Shown here piece after piece: positions 17,414-25,291 of a stretch of DNA of 64,000 nt. Both the position numbers and the translations under genes were made by a program. The stretch is from Terriglobia bacterium (lineage in GTDB: Bacteria > Acidobacteriota > Terriglobia > JAIQFV01): NCBI GenBank assembly GCA_028716525.1, contig JAQUPQ010000006.1:1-64000 (forward strand), in the 5' to 3' direction. How positions within the stretch are numbered: the first letter of the stretch is position 1; each line of letters opens with the position of its first letter. Under the pieces are notes generated by a model. It did not search any database. It saw only the letters and a program-made list of their open reading frames with translations, and was not told the DNA's origin.

Positions 17414-17983
17414 TTATTTTGATCTCGCCCCAGGACGCACCGCCCATGCGTAGTTTTTTTCGCTCCTAGGGTAGTCTATCTGAGCGCCACCGGAGAAGGA
17501 GAAGCCCCACGCGAGGTCCGAATGTGTCACATCATCCTCGGTGCATGACCAGTAGTCGTCGGCCTGCAGGTTTGTAAATGGACCCGTGTTGGTCAACATT
17601 TTTATAAACTTGGCGCCCTTATTTCTCAACTCAGAATAATACAAATGTCCCATCTCACTGTTGGTGCAATTAATATCGCTACCACAATCACGATCAGCAT
17701 TGGGAAGCCGCCAGCCTTTCAAGCCGCCAAAACCGCTGCCAGCATTCAAACTCGCAGCCCAGGCAACAGCTTGATCATAGGTTTTCTTCCCTCCTGCTCC
17801 GGCATCCTTCAGCCAGCTCAACTGCGTGTCTGTGTCGTAGATCGTCCCGTCGTGCATGTCCACGAGTGATGCATGTGCGGGGTTTTCTGCGGAAGTGCTG
17901 GCTTTGGAATACCGCGGCGCCTGAGCGAAGAATAGCCCGATCACCACCATAAAAACGCTTGAAAAAGCTCCTATCCCTTTCAT
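17414..17983 (-). CDS. Secreted DUF1566-type (Lcl C-terminal) domain protein
   Basis: The 189-aa protein has a signal peptide (SVFMVVIGLFFAQA) and one DUF1566-like domain: GTIYDTDTQLSWLKDA, TYDQAVAWAASLN, GWRLPNADR, a YYSELR segment, DDYWSCTEDD and the closing AWAVRPG. Such domains occur in cell-surface and exported proteins, including the C-terminus of Legionella collagen-like protein, and may bind carbohydrate or act in adhesion; that is family knowledge, not shown here. AGGAG upstream of the ATG at 17983 supports the start. Convergent with the membrane protein gene. Confidence 0.8.
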   Translation of the reverse strand: MKGIGAFSSVFMVVIGLFFAQAPRYSKASTSAENPAHASLVDMHDGTIYDTDTQLSWLKDAGAGGKKTYDQAVAWAASLNAGSGFGGLKGWRLPNADRDCGSDINCTNSEMGHLYYSELRNKGAKFIKMLTNTGPFTNLQADDYWSCTEDDVTHSDLAWGFSFSGGAQIDYPRSEKNYAWAVRPGARSK

Positions 17984-19059
17984 TACATTTCTCCTCTTCT
18001 TCGCAAATTACATCAGAATTTTCAGTTTGCTATGTCCGGCTGGCTCGCCGTCGCCAACAGCAAGAACCTCAATTGGGGGCCGCTGATTACCCTGCCGCTG
18101 GTGCCGAACCAACAACTTGAATCTGAACACCGCTTAACCGGGATTTCCGTTTTGGGCGATTCGGACACACTTCATCATAAACTGCAGCCCTCCGCACACA
18201 GATGCGTAGCCTGACGACGACACAAATCGCCCCCCCTCGCCCGCCTAAGGATCTTTGGTTTCCGCTCCTTTTCGGGACTGTTCAGTTTGAGGACTGGGAT
18301 CTTTTTCTTGAAAGCCTCAAGCGGCCAGCTGGTCGGAATAGTATCGGGGGCCGACATGGAGTCGGTTGGCGATCGATGGATTGTACGCCCGGGGAGATTT
18401 CGATTCAAGCAGATCTCATTTTAGACTGGGCCTAGATGATTTATAAAAATCCGTCGCGCCCGAAATAATGACGAGTGAGCGCACACGTTGGCAAGGAAAG
18501 CGATGCGAAACTTTGGGCTGCGCCTCGCCGCGGCGCTGCGGATGGCGGGCGGCGCACACCCCCATCTATCGGGGTGTGCGGTGAACAGCACAAAGTTCTT
18601 CGCTTAGGAATGAACCCGCTTTTATCCGACTCTCCGCACACATGCCAAGAGCGCTTGTTTGCGCCACTCACCGCCATGCGCACACCAGGCGTGATAGTCT
18701 TCGACCACATTTTACGATCGCCTGAAGTCGTTAGTCCTGTGTCGCGGTTGGATCCCTTTCTATTTGTAGATGAAGCATTTTTCTCGCGCTAAAAGAATGC
18801 CAAGGTCCCCCGACAACAGGGCCTTGATATATTCTTCACAAATTACAAACTCATTGACAATCGTTCTTTCTCCGCCATAACATCCTTTGCTTCCAAGATA
18901 TCGCACGAAACAACAATTTGGACATTGAGCGCAGGCTTGTCCAAATCCGGGCCCACTGCCTTCGGTTGCCACCAAAACAACAAGTCGACATGTGTGTTCG
19001 GGGATCAGCACGACACCGGCATTCCCGCACAAGCCGGTGAACTCACAGGGGAGAAAATG
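17984..19059. other. Long gene-free stretch
   Basis: About 1.07 kb without a credible gene. It contains the repeat copy at 18550-18655; otherwise only short frames without ribosome sites. The region just before 19060 holds the leader of the next gene. Confidence 0.5.
18550..18655. repeat. Dispersed about 106-bp repeat, copy A
   Basis: Matches 28425-28532 at roughly 80 percent by eye: shared blocks include GCACAAAGTTCTT, GAATGAACC, ATCCGAC and CTCCGCACACATGC. Its left part is a hairpin, CGCACACCCC and GGGGTGTGCG around ATCTATC. Both copies lie in gene-free DNA. Confidence 0.7.
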
Positions 19060-19839
19060 ATGAACAAGAAAATGTGGAGAATAGTTGCAGGTGTGTTCGC
19101 GCTCGCGATGATGGCCCTCTGGGCCGCACCGGCACGCGCGCAGGAGGGACCGAAAGAAAAGCCGCCCATGTACAGCTACGTTGGGAACTGGAACATTCCC
19201 CGGGCTCAGTGGGCGGAAATGGACAAGACCACCGCTGCCGAGGAGGCGGTCCTCGCGAAGGCGCTGGCCGATGGAACGATCGTGGGCTTCGGCGACGACC
19301 TGACCCTGGTGCACCAGCCGGACGGGTCAACGCACGACCAGTGGTGGTCGGCGATGTCCATGGCCGCAGTGGTGAACGTGTTGGGCCAATTCTACAAGAA
19401 CGGCAGTGCAGTCTCTCCCGCACTGGCCAGCGCCACAAAGCACTGGGACAATATCTTTGTCAGCCGGTTTTACAACTGGCGTCCGGGCACGTACAAGGGC
19501 GCGTACACGCGCGTAGCGTCGTACAAACTCAAGGCGGATGCGTCGGAAGGTGCGATTGGGACGCTGAGCAAGAATCTCTTTGTGCCGCTGTTGGAGAAGT
19601 TGCTCGCCGACGGCACGATTCTCGAATATGAGATTGACACCGAAGCGATCCACTCGGAATCGGTCCAGAGTTTCTGGATTGTCTATATTGCGCCAAACGC
19701 GGATGGCTTGGACAAATACAACGCCGCATTGAGCGACGCGCAGAAGATGAACCCGCTGGGTGGCCCGGCATTCGTTTCGATGGTGGATTTCAGCGGGCAC
19801 CGCGATTCCTTGGATTGGTCGAACCTCACGTACAAATAG
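19060..19839 (+). CDS. Secreted protein of unknown function
   Basis: The 259-aa protein has a signal peptide (VAGVFALAMMALWAAPARA). The mature part contains SYVGNWNIPRAQW, a repeated-looking ADGTIV/ADGTIL pair (AKALADGTIVGF and EKLLADGTILEYE), and two similar halves each ending in a valine-rich strand, suggesting an internally duplicated alpha/beta (ferredoxin-like) fold. GGGGAG lies 6 nt before the second of two adjacent ATGs, at 19060. No family name is recognised. A strong hairpin 40 bp downstream probably ends the transcript. Confidence 0.75.
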   Translation: MNKKMWRIVAGVFALAMMALWAAPARAQEGPKEKPPMYSYVGNWNIPRAQWAEMDKTTAAEEAVLAKALADGTIVGFGDDLTLVHQPDGSTHDQWWSAMSMAAVVNVLGQFYKNGSAVSPALASATKHWDNIFVSRFYNWRPGTYKGAYTRVASYKLKADASEGAIGTLSKNLFVPLLEKLLADGTILEYEIDTEAIHSESVQSFWIVYIAPNADGLDKYNAALSDAQKMNPLGGPAFVSMVDFSGHRDSLDWSNLTYK

Positions 19840-19877
19840 CAACCGGGACGATTGCCTTTGCCCGCCCGCGGCAGACT

Positions 19878-19903
19878 GGCGCAGACCCTCGCGGGTCTGC
19901 GCC
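19878..19903 (+). terminator. Strong hairpin after the 19060-19839 gene
   Basis: A perfect 11-bp G/C-rich stem, GGCGCAGACCC (19878-19888) with GGGTCTGCGCC (19893-19903), and a TCGC tetraloop, followed by a weak T tract (CTCTTT). Confidence 0.6.
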
Positions 19904-19916
19904 GGTCCTCTTTCGC

Positions 19917-19983
19917 CTATGTTTCTTGGGATAATTGGACTACCCGGGAAACTACAATCACTTCAAAGATAAAAATTGAATGT
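19917..19983. repeat. Intergenic repeat, copy 2 of 2
   Basis: Similar to 16049-16121: CTATGTTTCTTGGG, ACTACAATCACTTCAAA and a GAATGT end. It follows the terminator of the preceding secreted protein gene, so the two copies flank different sides of secreted-protein genes. Confidence 0.6.
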
Positions 19984-20140
19984 CCAGGTCTGACCCTTTC
20001 TTTTGTAAATTTTCAATTCTCCCCATCGTCAACAATCAAAATTGAAAATTTAAGGGTTGTTGCCCAAAACGAGATTCAGGTTTGCGCGACAGCGTGTTCA
20101 GGCATGCCCCCAACATTCTTTTTGACTGGACGATGTCGAA

Positions 20141-20560
20141 ATCCCGCCACCGGAAGGTGGCGGTTGGTTCAAGTGCAGCTTACTGCCAAGCCATTTTCAG
20201 ACCCCAAATCCCACCATCGTAAGATTGCGGTTGGTTGTTAGAATCCCGCCACCGGAAGGTGGCGGATCGTTCAGATGCAGCCTACAGCAAGGGCACTTAC
20301 AAAACTCAAATCCCACCACCGGTAGGTGGTGGATGGTTCAATTCCTACCTCTTCAGGGCAATCGGAAAAATGGCTCGAGTAAGCGGCGATTCCGCAGAGT
20401 CCAAACGAGGTGAGGCTTACACAGAAGCATCACGAGACGCAGGTTGGAATTGAACGATCCCCTCCGCCTGCGGCGGATCGGGGGGATTCGAATCCTGGGA
20501 ACGTGCTGCAGTAGGTTGCACTTGAATCATCCCTCAGCTTCCGCTGGGGGGATTCACCCA
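20141..20560. repeat. REP-like cluster of short palindromes with a conserved tail
   Basis: Four heads of the form TCCC(G/A)CCACCGG-AGGTGG(C/T)GG occur at about 20141, 20208 (diverged), 20243 and 20309, spaced 67, 35 and 66 bp. Heads are followed by TTCAAGTGCAGC or TTCAGATGCAGCCTAC. Two further palindromes follow (CCGCCTGCGGCGG near 20465 and CCTCAGCTTCCGCTGGGG near 20532), and between them the tail appears inverted (GTAGGTTGCACTTGAA). Period and head-tail layout resemble REP elements rather than a CRISPR array. Confidence 0.65.
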
Positions 20561-20704
20561 CCTGATCTTAATTTTCGATCGAAAGGCTTGTAGCGATTTC
20601 CTAATCCCCTTTCGAGAGGGAATCTTCTATGCAAATCATCAAAGAGGCGAGGAGGATCAGCGAGACATTGAATACCAGAATTACAATCAGCTTGTTTCGT
20701 AAAC

Positions 20705-21238
20705 TCATTGTTGAGGTGCCTGATAACGCTGCCAGGATTTGGAAAGGCTTCCTGCGCCGAAAAACAAGAAAGCGCCCATTGCAAGTTGAACCAGTCCTTC
20801 TGCGAGCTGTGGCCAGTGCGACGGGAAGCCCATAACGGACCCGAATACCGAGGGTTTAACGGGACTTGTCGTCATAAGGATAGCTATAACGCCCACAAGT
20901 CTAACGACCCCAAAAATAAAAAAGAAGACCCCAAGCACTGAAAAAGCCAGGGATTGCATTGTCCTTACCGCGGGAACCACCGCTTCAACTTCCCCTTCCG
21001 TTGATACAGACCATCGCGCGAAAACACTGCTCTTTGCGATCAAGATAATTCCAAACACTAATGCAGGAAGCAATGGGAGCAGGAGCATAACTTTGTAGGT
21101 ACCTACCGTAAGTCCGGGTTGGCTTCTGGGAAAAGAGTAGAGAGCTGTTGCGAACTGACGAAGCCCCGCCACGGACATCACAAGCGCGTACGTCCCCAAA
21201 AGCTTGAAGGCGAGAGAAGCAAAAGATCGAGTTGTCAT
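20705..21238 (-). CDS. Four-helix membrane protein, tandem paralogue 1
   Basis: The 177-aa protein has four hydrophobic segments: KLLGTYALVMSVAG, VMLLLPLLPALVFGIILIA, SVLGVFFFIFGVVRLVGVIAIL and LVQLAMGAFLFFGAGSL. It is clearly related to the neighbour at 21349-21915: both begin MTTRS(F/L)ASLAFKLLG(T/I)Y and end with the GAFLFFG/GAYLFFG helix and a W-x2-x-Q tail. GGAGG lies 6 nt before the second of two adjacent ATGs (21238). Function unknown; no charged or metal-binding motif is seen. Confidence 0.75.
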   Translation of the reverse strand: MTTRSFASLAFKLLGTYALVMSVAGLRQFATALYSFPRSQPGLTVGTYKVMLLLPLLPALVFGIILIAKSSVFARWSVSTEGEVEAVVPAVRTMQSLAFSVLGVFFFIFGVVRLVGVIAILMTTSPVKPSVFGSVMGFPSHWPQLAEGLVQLAMGAFLFFGAGSLSKSWQRYQAPQQ

Positions 21239-21348
21239 CATCAGCCTCCTTGAAATTGTCCTGCCAATCAACCGGCGAGTTACTCGCCCGAGCAGGCGCT
21301 TGCGAATCGCGCGAGAATTAGGCGCACGCGCGGATTAGGCATACACGA

Positions 21349-21915
21349 TTACGATTTCTGTTCCCTGGTGAGTGGGGGCATTCTTGACTCCTGAATATGG
21401 CGCCACAATTGAATACGATGCCAAAATCTGGAAATGCTCCCTACACCGAAAAACAAATAAGCACCAATTGCTAGCTCAATCAGGCATGCGGCAAGTAATG
21501 GCCAGTAAGCCTGAAAGGCGAAAACAGCCTGGGGCATCCGTAAACCTACAGTTCTTGGGATCATGAGCATAGTTATTAGGCTCACAAGTCCAACAATCGC
21601 AGAGACGAAGACAGCAACACCCAAGACTGAAAACGATTGAGCTTCTATGCCCTTCACCCCAGGAACGTTCTCTTTATTTTCTCCCTCTGGCGAAGCGGCC
21701 CATTTGGCGAAAAGATTGCTCTTTGCGACCAAGACGACTCCGAATGTAACAGCAAGAACAAAAGGGAGCAGAAGCATAATGATGTGGGCACTCGAAGCGA
21801 ACCCAACTTGCTTCCAGGGAAGATAGTACATCTGCGCCGCAATCTCGACAGACAGCACAAGCATGTAAATCCCCAAAAGCTTAAAGGCGAGAGAAGCAAG
21901 AGATCGAGTCGTCAT
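21349..21915 (-). CDS. Four-helix membrane protein, tandem paralogue 2
   Basis: The 188-aa protein has the same four-segment layout as the gene downstream: LLGIYMLVLSVEIAAQ, IIMLLLPFVLAVTFGVVLVA, FSVLGVAVFVSAIVGLVSLITML and LLAACLIELAIGAYLFFG. The mRNA start region CTGATGATGAC is the same in both genes, with a weaker ribosome site (AGGTGA) here. The 110-bp gap and same strand suggest an operon and a recent tandem duplication. The C-terminal tail is longer and basic. Function unknown. Confidence 0.75.
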   Translation of the reverse strand: MTTRSLASLAFKLLGIYMLVLSVEIAAQMYYLPWKQVGFASSAHIIMLLLPFVLAVTFGVVLVAKSNLFAKWAASPEGENKENVPGVKGIEAQSFSVLGVAVFVSAIVGLVSLITMLMIPRTVGLRMPQAVFAFQAYWPLLAACLIELAIGAYLFFGVGSISRFWHRIQLWRHIQESRMPPLTREQKS

Positions 21916-21960
21916 CATCAGTCACCTAGGGATTGCCCCGCCCTACAACTGGGCGGGTGG

Positions 21961-21989
21961 CGCACACATGCGTCTGTGGCATGTGTGCG
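21961..21989. repeat. Perfect 11-bp hairpin
   Basis: CGCACACATGC (21961-21971) pairs with GCATGTGTGCG (21979-21989) around a 7-nt loop, upstream of paralogue 2. The GGTGGCGCACAC context is shared with the dispersed repeats at 18550 and 28425. Confidence 0.65.
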
Positions 21990-22178
21990 GCTCTTCTCTG
22001 TCGGAAAATATTTAACATGGCTCCCATCAAACCCATGCTAATCTCTTTCAAAGTGCCGGCTTCATTTGAGTCTGCAGTGCCATGAGTCCAAGACCACGAT
22101 GGATCTCTATTCCCTCAGACCTGTCGTACACATAGCAAAAACAGCGATGTATGCGCCACCCCGTCAAGGTTGAAGCAA

Positions 22179-22865
22179 CTACGGTTGAAGATAAATCGAC
22201 AATTCGTATATACGAGGATTCATCGTCTGCATTGAAGGATGACCTGACGAGAAGATTCTTTCACCGGAAACCCGATAGTACGTTCGGCTTGCTTGCCATT
22301 TTGGGTCAGGACTGAACGAAATGCTCATTTCTCCGCCTTGACCTCGTCCATGAGAATCTTCACAACGCATTTCCTTCAATCTTCCCTTGTCGCAGTCACC
22401 CCATAGTCCGCTTCCATCCCAACCAAACCCATAGAGTCGAAACGGCTTCCCATTGAGCCGTTCGATCTCCTTCAATGACATGCCCAAGGATATGCCCTTA
22501 CGTGTCTTCCAAACGGAAGCATTACCTCGGATCCGAGCTTCGGTTGGGATCTGCCACTGCTGATTCTTCCAGAAAATTTCAACCCTCTTTTCATTGTCTT
22601 CAGGATAGAGGACAGTGCCGGGAACTGTCCCGCCCTCACCAATATCAAGATCCTCACGTCGAACGTTCCCGCGCCCAAATATCCGAACGAGATCGGCTTC
22701 ATTCGTGCCTACGTTGATCTTACCGAGACATTTTCCGGGGATAATCTGCCATTGCTTACAACCTCGGTCTTGTGCGTAGGAAGAAAAATGTGCAGATCCA
22801 ACTGACAACACAAGCATAGCTAAAACTGCAGTAGACTTAATTCTTGTGGTCAAGGGCTGATTCAT
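22179..22865 (-). CDS. Conserved secreted protein of unknown function
   Basis: The 228-aa protein has a signal peptide (AVLAMLVLSVGSAHFSSYA). Its mature part begins CKQWQIIPGKCLGKINVG, then ADLVRIFGRGNV, GEGGTVPGTVLYPED, VEIFWK and KGISLGMSLKEIERLNGKPF, a pattern of two related G-x-(S/T)-x2-E-(I/L) segments that suggests two repeats of one small domain binding or tracking a ligand; this is inference. No ribosome site distinguishes the ATG at 22865 from the one at 22877. No named family. Confidence 0.7.
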   Translation of the reverse strand: MNQPLTTRIKSTAVLAMLVLSVGSAHFSSYAQDRGCKQWQIIPGKCLGKINVGTNEADLVRIFGRGNVRREDLDIGEGGTVPGTVLYPEDNEKRVEIFWKNQQWQIPTEARIRGNASVWKTRKGISLGMSLKEIERLNGKPFRLYGFGWDGSGLWGDCDKGRLKEMRCEDSHGRGQGGEMSISFSPDPKWQASRTYYRVSGERIFSSGHPSMQTMNPRIYELSIYLQP

Positions 22866-22981
22866 TTTCAAAGGCATCCAATGTTTGGCTTGTCACTCCG
22901 ACTGGCGCACTTCCCGCTGCCGCCTTGCGGGATCGGGATGCCGAGTGCATTAATCTTCGGCACAACCTCTCGCCTCTGAAC

Positions 22982-23182
22982 TTACAGACCCAAAGGCCCT
23001 CGCGGCCCGAAAGGGGCCATTGTGGCGGCAATGCAAACCACCATGACGGGAATCGCCCGCGGTACCTGCGGCGACAGACGCAGGTTGGCTGCAGCAATCA
23101 GGGACCACGGTGCCGTCACAGCGTCGATGACGACGAGCCCCACCAGCACGTGCTTTATTGCGAACCAGATGTTCGGTAGCAT
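22982..23182 (-). pseudogene. Remnant of a membrane protein N-terminus, possibly CPBP protease-like
   Basis: A 66-codon frame starts at 23182 and encodes MLPNIWFAIKHVLVGLVV and then PWSLIAAANLRLSPQVPRAIPVM. This AANLR-SP-PWA/AIPVM pattern resembles, from memory, the first helices of some CPBP-type intramembrane proteases, which are 250-300 aa long. Here the frame ends after about 66 residues with no glutamate-type active-site motif following, so it looks like a truncated relic. It lies beside the accessory block. Confidence 0.35.
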
Positions 23183-23349
23183 GGGGATTCTCTCTGCTCG
23201 CCACGCTTGGCTAAAGTGGGCACGACAATACAATGCCGCCCTCGCACTTTTATCAAGTCTGTGCAGCACAGAAAGTGCATCAACTAACAGAGCCACTCAC
23301 AGTTGAATGCGTATCATTGCGTCCGCTGTCAGCTGGGGTTATGTCGTCG

Positions 23350-24417
23350 TCATGGAAAGGCCTTTCGACAAAAGTGCGTGAAGGTCGGGAACACAGTACA
23401 ACCTGTTTCAGATCGACCTCGAAAGAATGACTTCAACGTCTTCTGCACTTTGGGCGATCGGTCTACAATAAGTATTTCCTTGTACTTCTTTTTCCGATCA
23501 GCCATTGCCTTTGAGAGGATTGCTCGAATATGGTAATCCGTCGCAATTAGAGAACACCCAACTATCACCAGACGGTCAGCTCTTCTTGCGGCGGTATAGG
23601 TTTGTATCCAAAGCCGTGACCAAAACTTGTTTTTGAAGAATTTGGTATAAAGCGGCGGAACAAAGAAGCGCACAAGTCTTTTTTCATTGCTCTCGTATAG
23701 GCGTGGCAATCTCGAGATGAGCACTCTTGATACGGGTCGTCTTTCAAGAACTGACTCCAAATTTCTGAAAGAACCCTTTGCAAACCAATTGAACGAGCCG
23801 TGAGGCTTCAATAGCAAAACGCCTTTCAAGTTCTCGGAGACGTTGAACGATCTGCGAAGCTCCGAGATTACTCGTGCGTTGAAGCCGTACCCTCGTGAGG
23901 GATTCCATCCTGCAACCACGAGAGCATTATCCATCATGGTGTCATAGTTAAGAGTCATGATGACGTCTGACGGACTCAGAGACTGAGTGAGAATTTCGTA
24001 ATGCTTAACATTATCACGGGGGCCAGAGTTCGCTTGCAGGAAGTGGAATACCCTGATCAGAAGAGACAGGAAGTCCCTAACCTCTGGACGAAATCCCGTA
24101 GATCTTTTCCTGCCTCTTGCTTTGCGAAATATCTCAGGCAGATCCTTCGACATGAACAGCACATTGAAGACCTCCTCCATGGTAGGCTGATCAATCCCTC
24201 TTTGACCGATTTCGTTGTCAATGAAAGCCACGAGTCGGTCATATGCCTTCTTGTACCTCCCTCCCTCAGCGGTCTTTATGAACTTGCCCAGTACATCGAA
24301 GTAGTCACGATTCAGAGGTGGAGCAACCCGCGGCGAACGTATTGCCCGAAGGGCCCCTCTTGTCGCCCCTGCACCAAGGACTATGAGTGAAGCGTAATTT
24401 CCTGTTTTCAGTATCAA
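23350..24417 (-). CDS. SIR2-like domain protein, candidate defence effector
   Basis: The 355-aa protein has the marks of the SIR2-like fold that binds NAD: IVLGAGATRG at 12-21, TLNYDT at 155-160 (Asn157), KPHGSFNW at 204-211 (His206) and a closing Rossmann strand RLVIVGCSL near 283-290 with DYHIRAIL. Enzymes of this family act as NADases in anti-phage systems such as Thoeris and DSR; a sirtuin deacetylase role is less likely since zinc-binding cysteines are missing. The start is a TTG at 24417 that overlaps the preceding stop codon (TTGA), indicating translational coupling. The region is A/T-richer than its surroundings. Defence is inferred from family and context only. Confidence 0.8.
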   Translation of the reverse strand: MILKTGNYASLIVLGAGATRGALRAIRSPRVAPPLNRDYFDVLGKFIKTAEGGRYKKAYDRLVAFIDNEIGQRGIDQPTMEEVFNVLFMSKDLPEIFRKARGRKRSTGFRPEVRDFLSLLIRVFHFLQANSGPRDNVKHYEILTQSLSPSDVIMTLNYDTMMDNALVVAGWNPSRGYGFNARVISELRRSFNVSENLKGVLLLKPHGSFNWFAKGSFRNLESVLERRPVSRVLISRLPRLYESNEKRLVRFFVPPLYTKFFKNKFWSRLWIQTYTAARRADRLVIVGCSLIATDYHIRAILSKAMADRKKKYKEILIVDRSPKVQKTLKSFFRGRSETGCTVFPTFTHFCRKAFP

Positions 24418-24662
24418 GGTCGTCTTATCTTGTATTTGCGAAAGGCGTTGTTCACCTGCTGGGGTTTTATCCCGAAAAACGATGCCAGTTCTTTGTTGCG
24501 GAATCCCATTTGGCCAAGAATCGCTATCTGATGCTCTTGGGTGTGTGACGAAAAGTCTTTGTCCGTAACCGTTATGGCCAAAAGCTTTGTCATCAGATCA
24601 AGGTGCCGGTTTATCTGCGTCCAAACTTTCTCCTGAGGTGATTGCCCCATTTCTTGCTTCAT
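24414..24662 (-). CDS. Small helix-turn-helix protein, tandem copy 2
   Basis: The 82-aa protein has a helical N-terminus (KVWTQINRHLDLMTKLLAIT) and a C-terminal helix-turn-helix, HQIAILGQMGFRNKELASFF followed by GIKPQQVNNAFRKYK. The second half aligns with the gene upstream: GF-x-NKE-(L/I)-x3-x-G-(I/M)-x4-V-x-NA. GGGGAAGG 5 nt before the ATG supports the start. It overlaps both neighbours by 4 nt. It probably binds DNA as a regulator of the block or acts as specificity partner of the SIR2-like protein; neither is shown. Confidence 0.75.
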   Translation of the reverse strand: MKQEMGQSPQEKVWTQINRHLDLMTKLLAITVTDKDFSSHTQEHQIAILGQMGFRNKELASFFGIKPQQVNNAFRKYKIRRP

Positions 24663-24916
24663 TTTGCCTTCCCCTTTTTGTAGCTTGACCGGGCGTTAGC
24701 AACTGCCCCATATGTCATTCCAACGACTCGAGAGATTGCTTTGTTATCAAAGCCCAAGTCGATAAGCATCTTCACCATGTTGGGTTTATCTTGATTGTCC
24801 CACTTTGCAAGTCCTTCATCATTCAGCTGGCGCAAAAGGATTGCGAGAATGCAGTCAAGCTTGTTGTGAACGGCTTCCAGTTCTGGATTGGTCCTGTTTT
24901 CGGTTTTCTTGGCCAT
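24659..24916 (-). CDS. Small helix-turn-helix protein, tandem copy 1
   Basis: The 85-aa protein has a helical N-terminus (ELEAVHNKLDCILAILLRQL) and a helix-turn-helix, MVKMLIDLGFDNKAISRVV followed by GMTYGAVANARSSYKKGK. It is a paralogue of the next gene. GGAGG lies 4-5 nt before the ATG at 24916, which I prefer; an ATG at 24931 overlapping the upstream stop codon is the alternative. Its stop overlaps the next start by 4 nt (ATGA). Confidence 0.72.
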   Translation of the reverse strand: MAKKTENRTNPELEAVHNKLDCILAILLRQLNDEGLAKWDNQDKPNMVKMLIDLGFDNKAISRVVGMTYGAVANARSSYKKGKAK

Positions 24917-24927
24917 TGATCCTCCAA

Positions 24928-25119
24928 TCATCTAAGTCGGTCGACGCCAAAACTACGGCTAACGGTTCGATCGCCACGGGTCGCCAATATGTCGAACCCT
25001 GGGACGTTTCGCGGTGCAAGCGCCGCGACAACCCCACGTTTCAGGAGTTCCGCCATCACATAGTGTTCGCCCGCATTCCCAATCAACGGACCCTCACCTG
25101 CTTTGATTCGACCTTTCAT
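24928..25119 (-). pseudogene. Truncated nuclease-like (PD-(D/E)xK-type) gene
   Basis: The 63-codon frame encodes GPLIGNAGEHYVMAELLKRG, then APRNVPGFDILATRGDRTV, and ends ten codons later in SRSFGVDRLR. From memory, relatives continue after RTV with a strand carrying a lysine (RIRVKTKS-like), so the catalytic lysine strand and everything after it are missing. An internal deletion that fused the start of the gene to DNA just before the next ribosome site would explain this. The stop lies next to the helix-turn-helix gene, keeping the operon coupled. A true short protein cannot be excluded. Confidence 0.5.
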
Positions 25120-25291
25120 ATCTTCTATCCGCCAACACCGGTCCAATTGATTTGCATAAAATGTGGAATGTCGGTTCCCGAGGCGTACGTCAGCCTCTGT
25201 CTTTACACAAAATAGAATAAAGTGTAACTGATTTCGCTGAACTTTCTTGTTTCCGATCACCCCAACAGGTCAGTGCAATCGACACTCTGCA

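Noticed and set aside
20141-20333. CRISPR-like array of four palindromic repeats
   Set aside because: Spacing is irregular (67, 35, 66 bp), the sequence between repeats is itself related, and there are no cas genes.
20480-20500. Possible tRNA T-arm (GGATTCGAATCC)
   Set aside because: It is part of the palindromic repeat cluster and lacks the rest of a cloverleaf.
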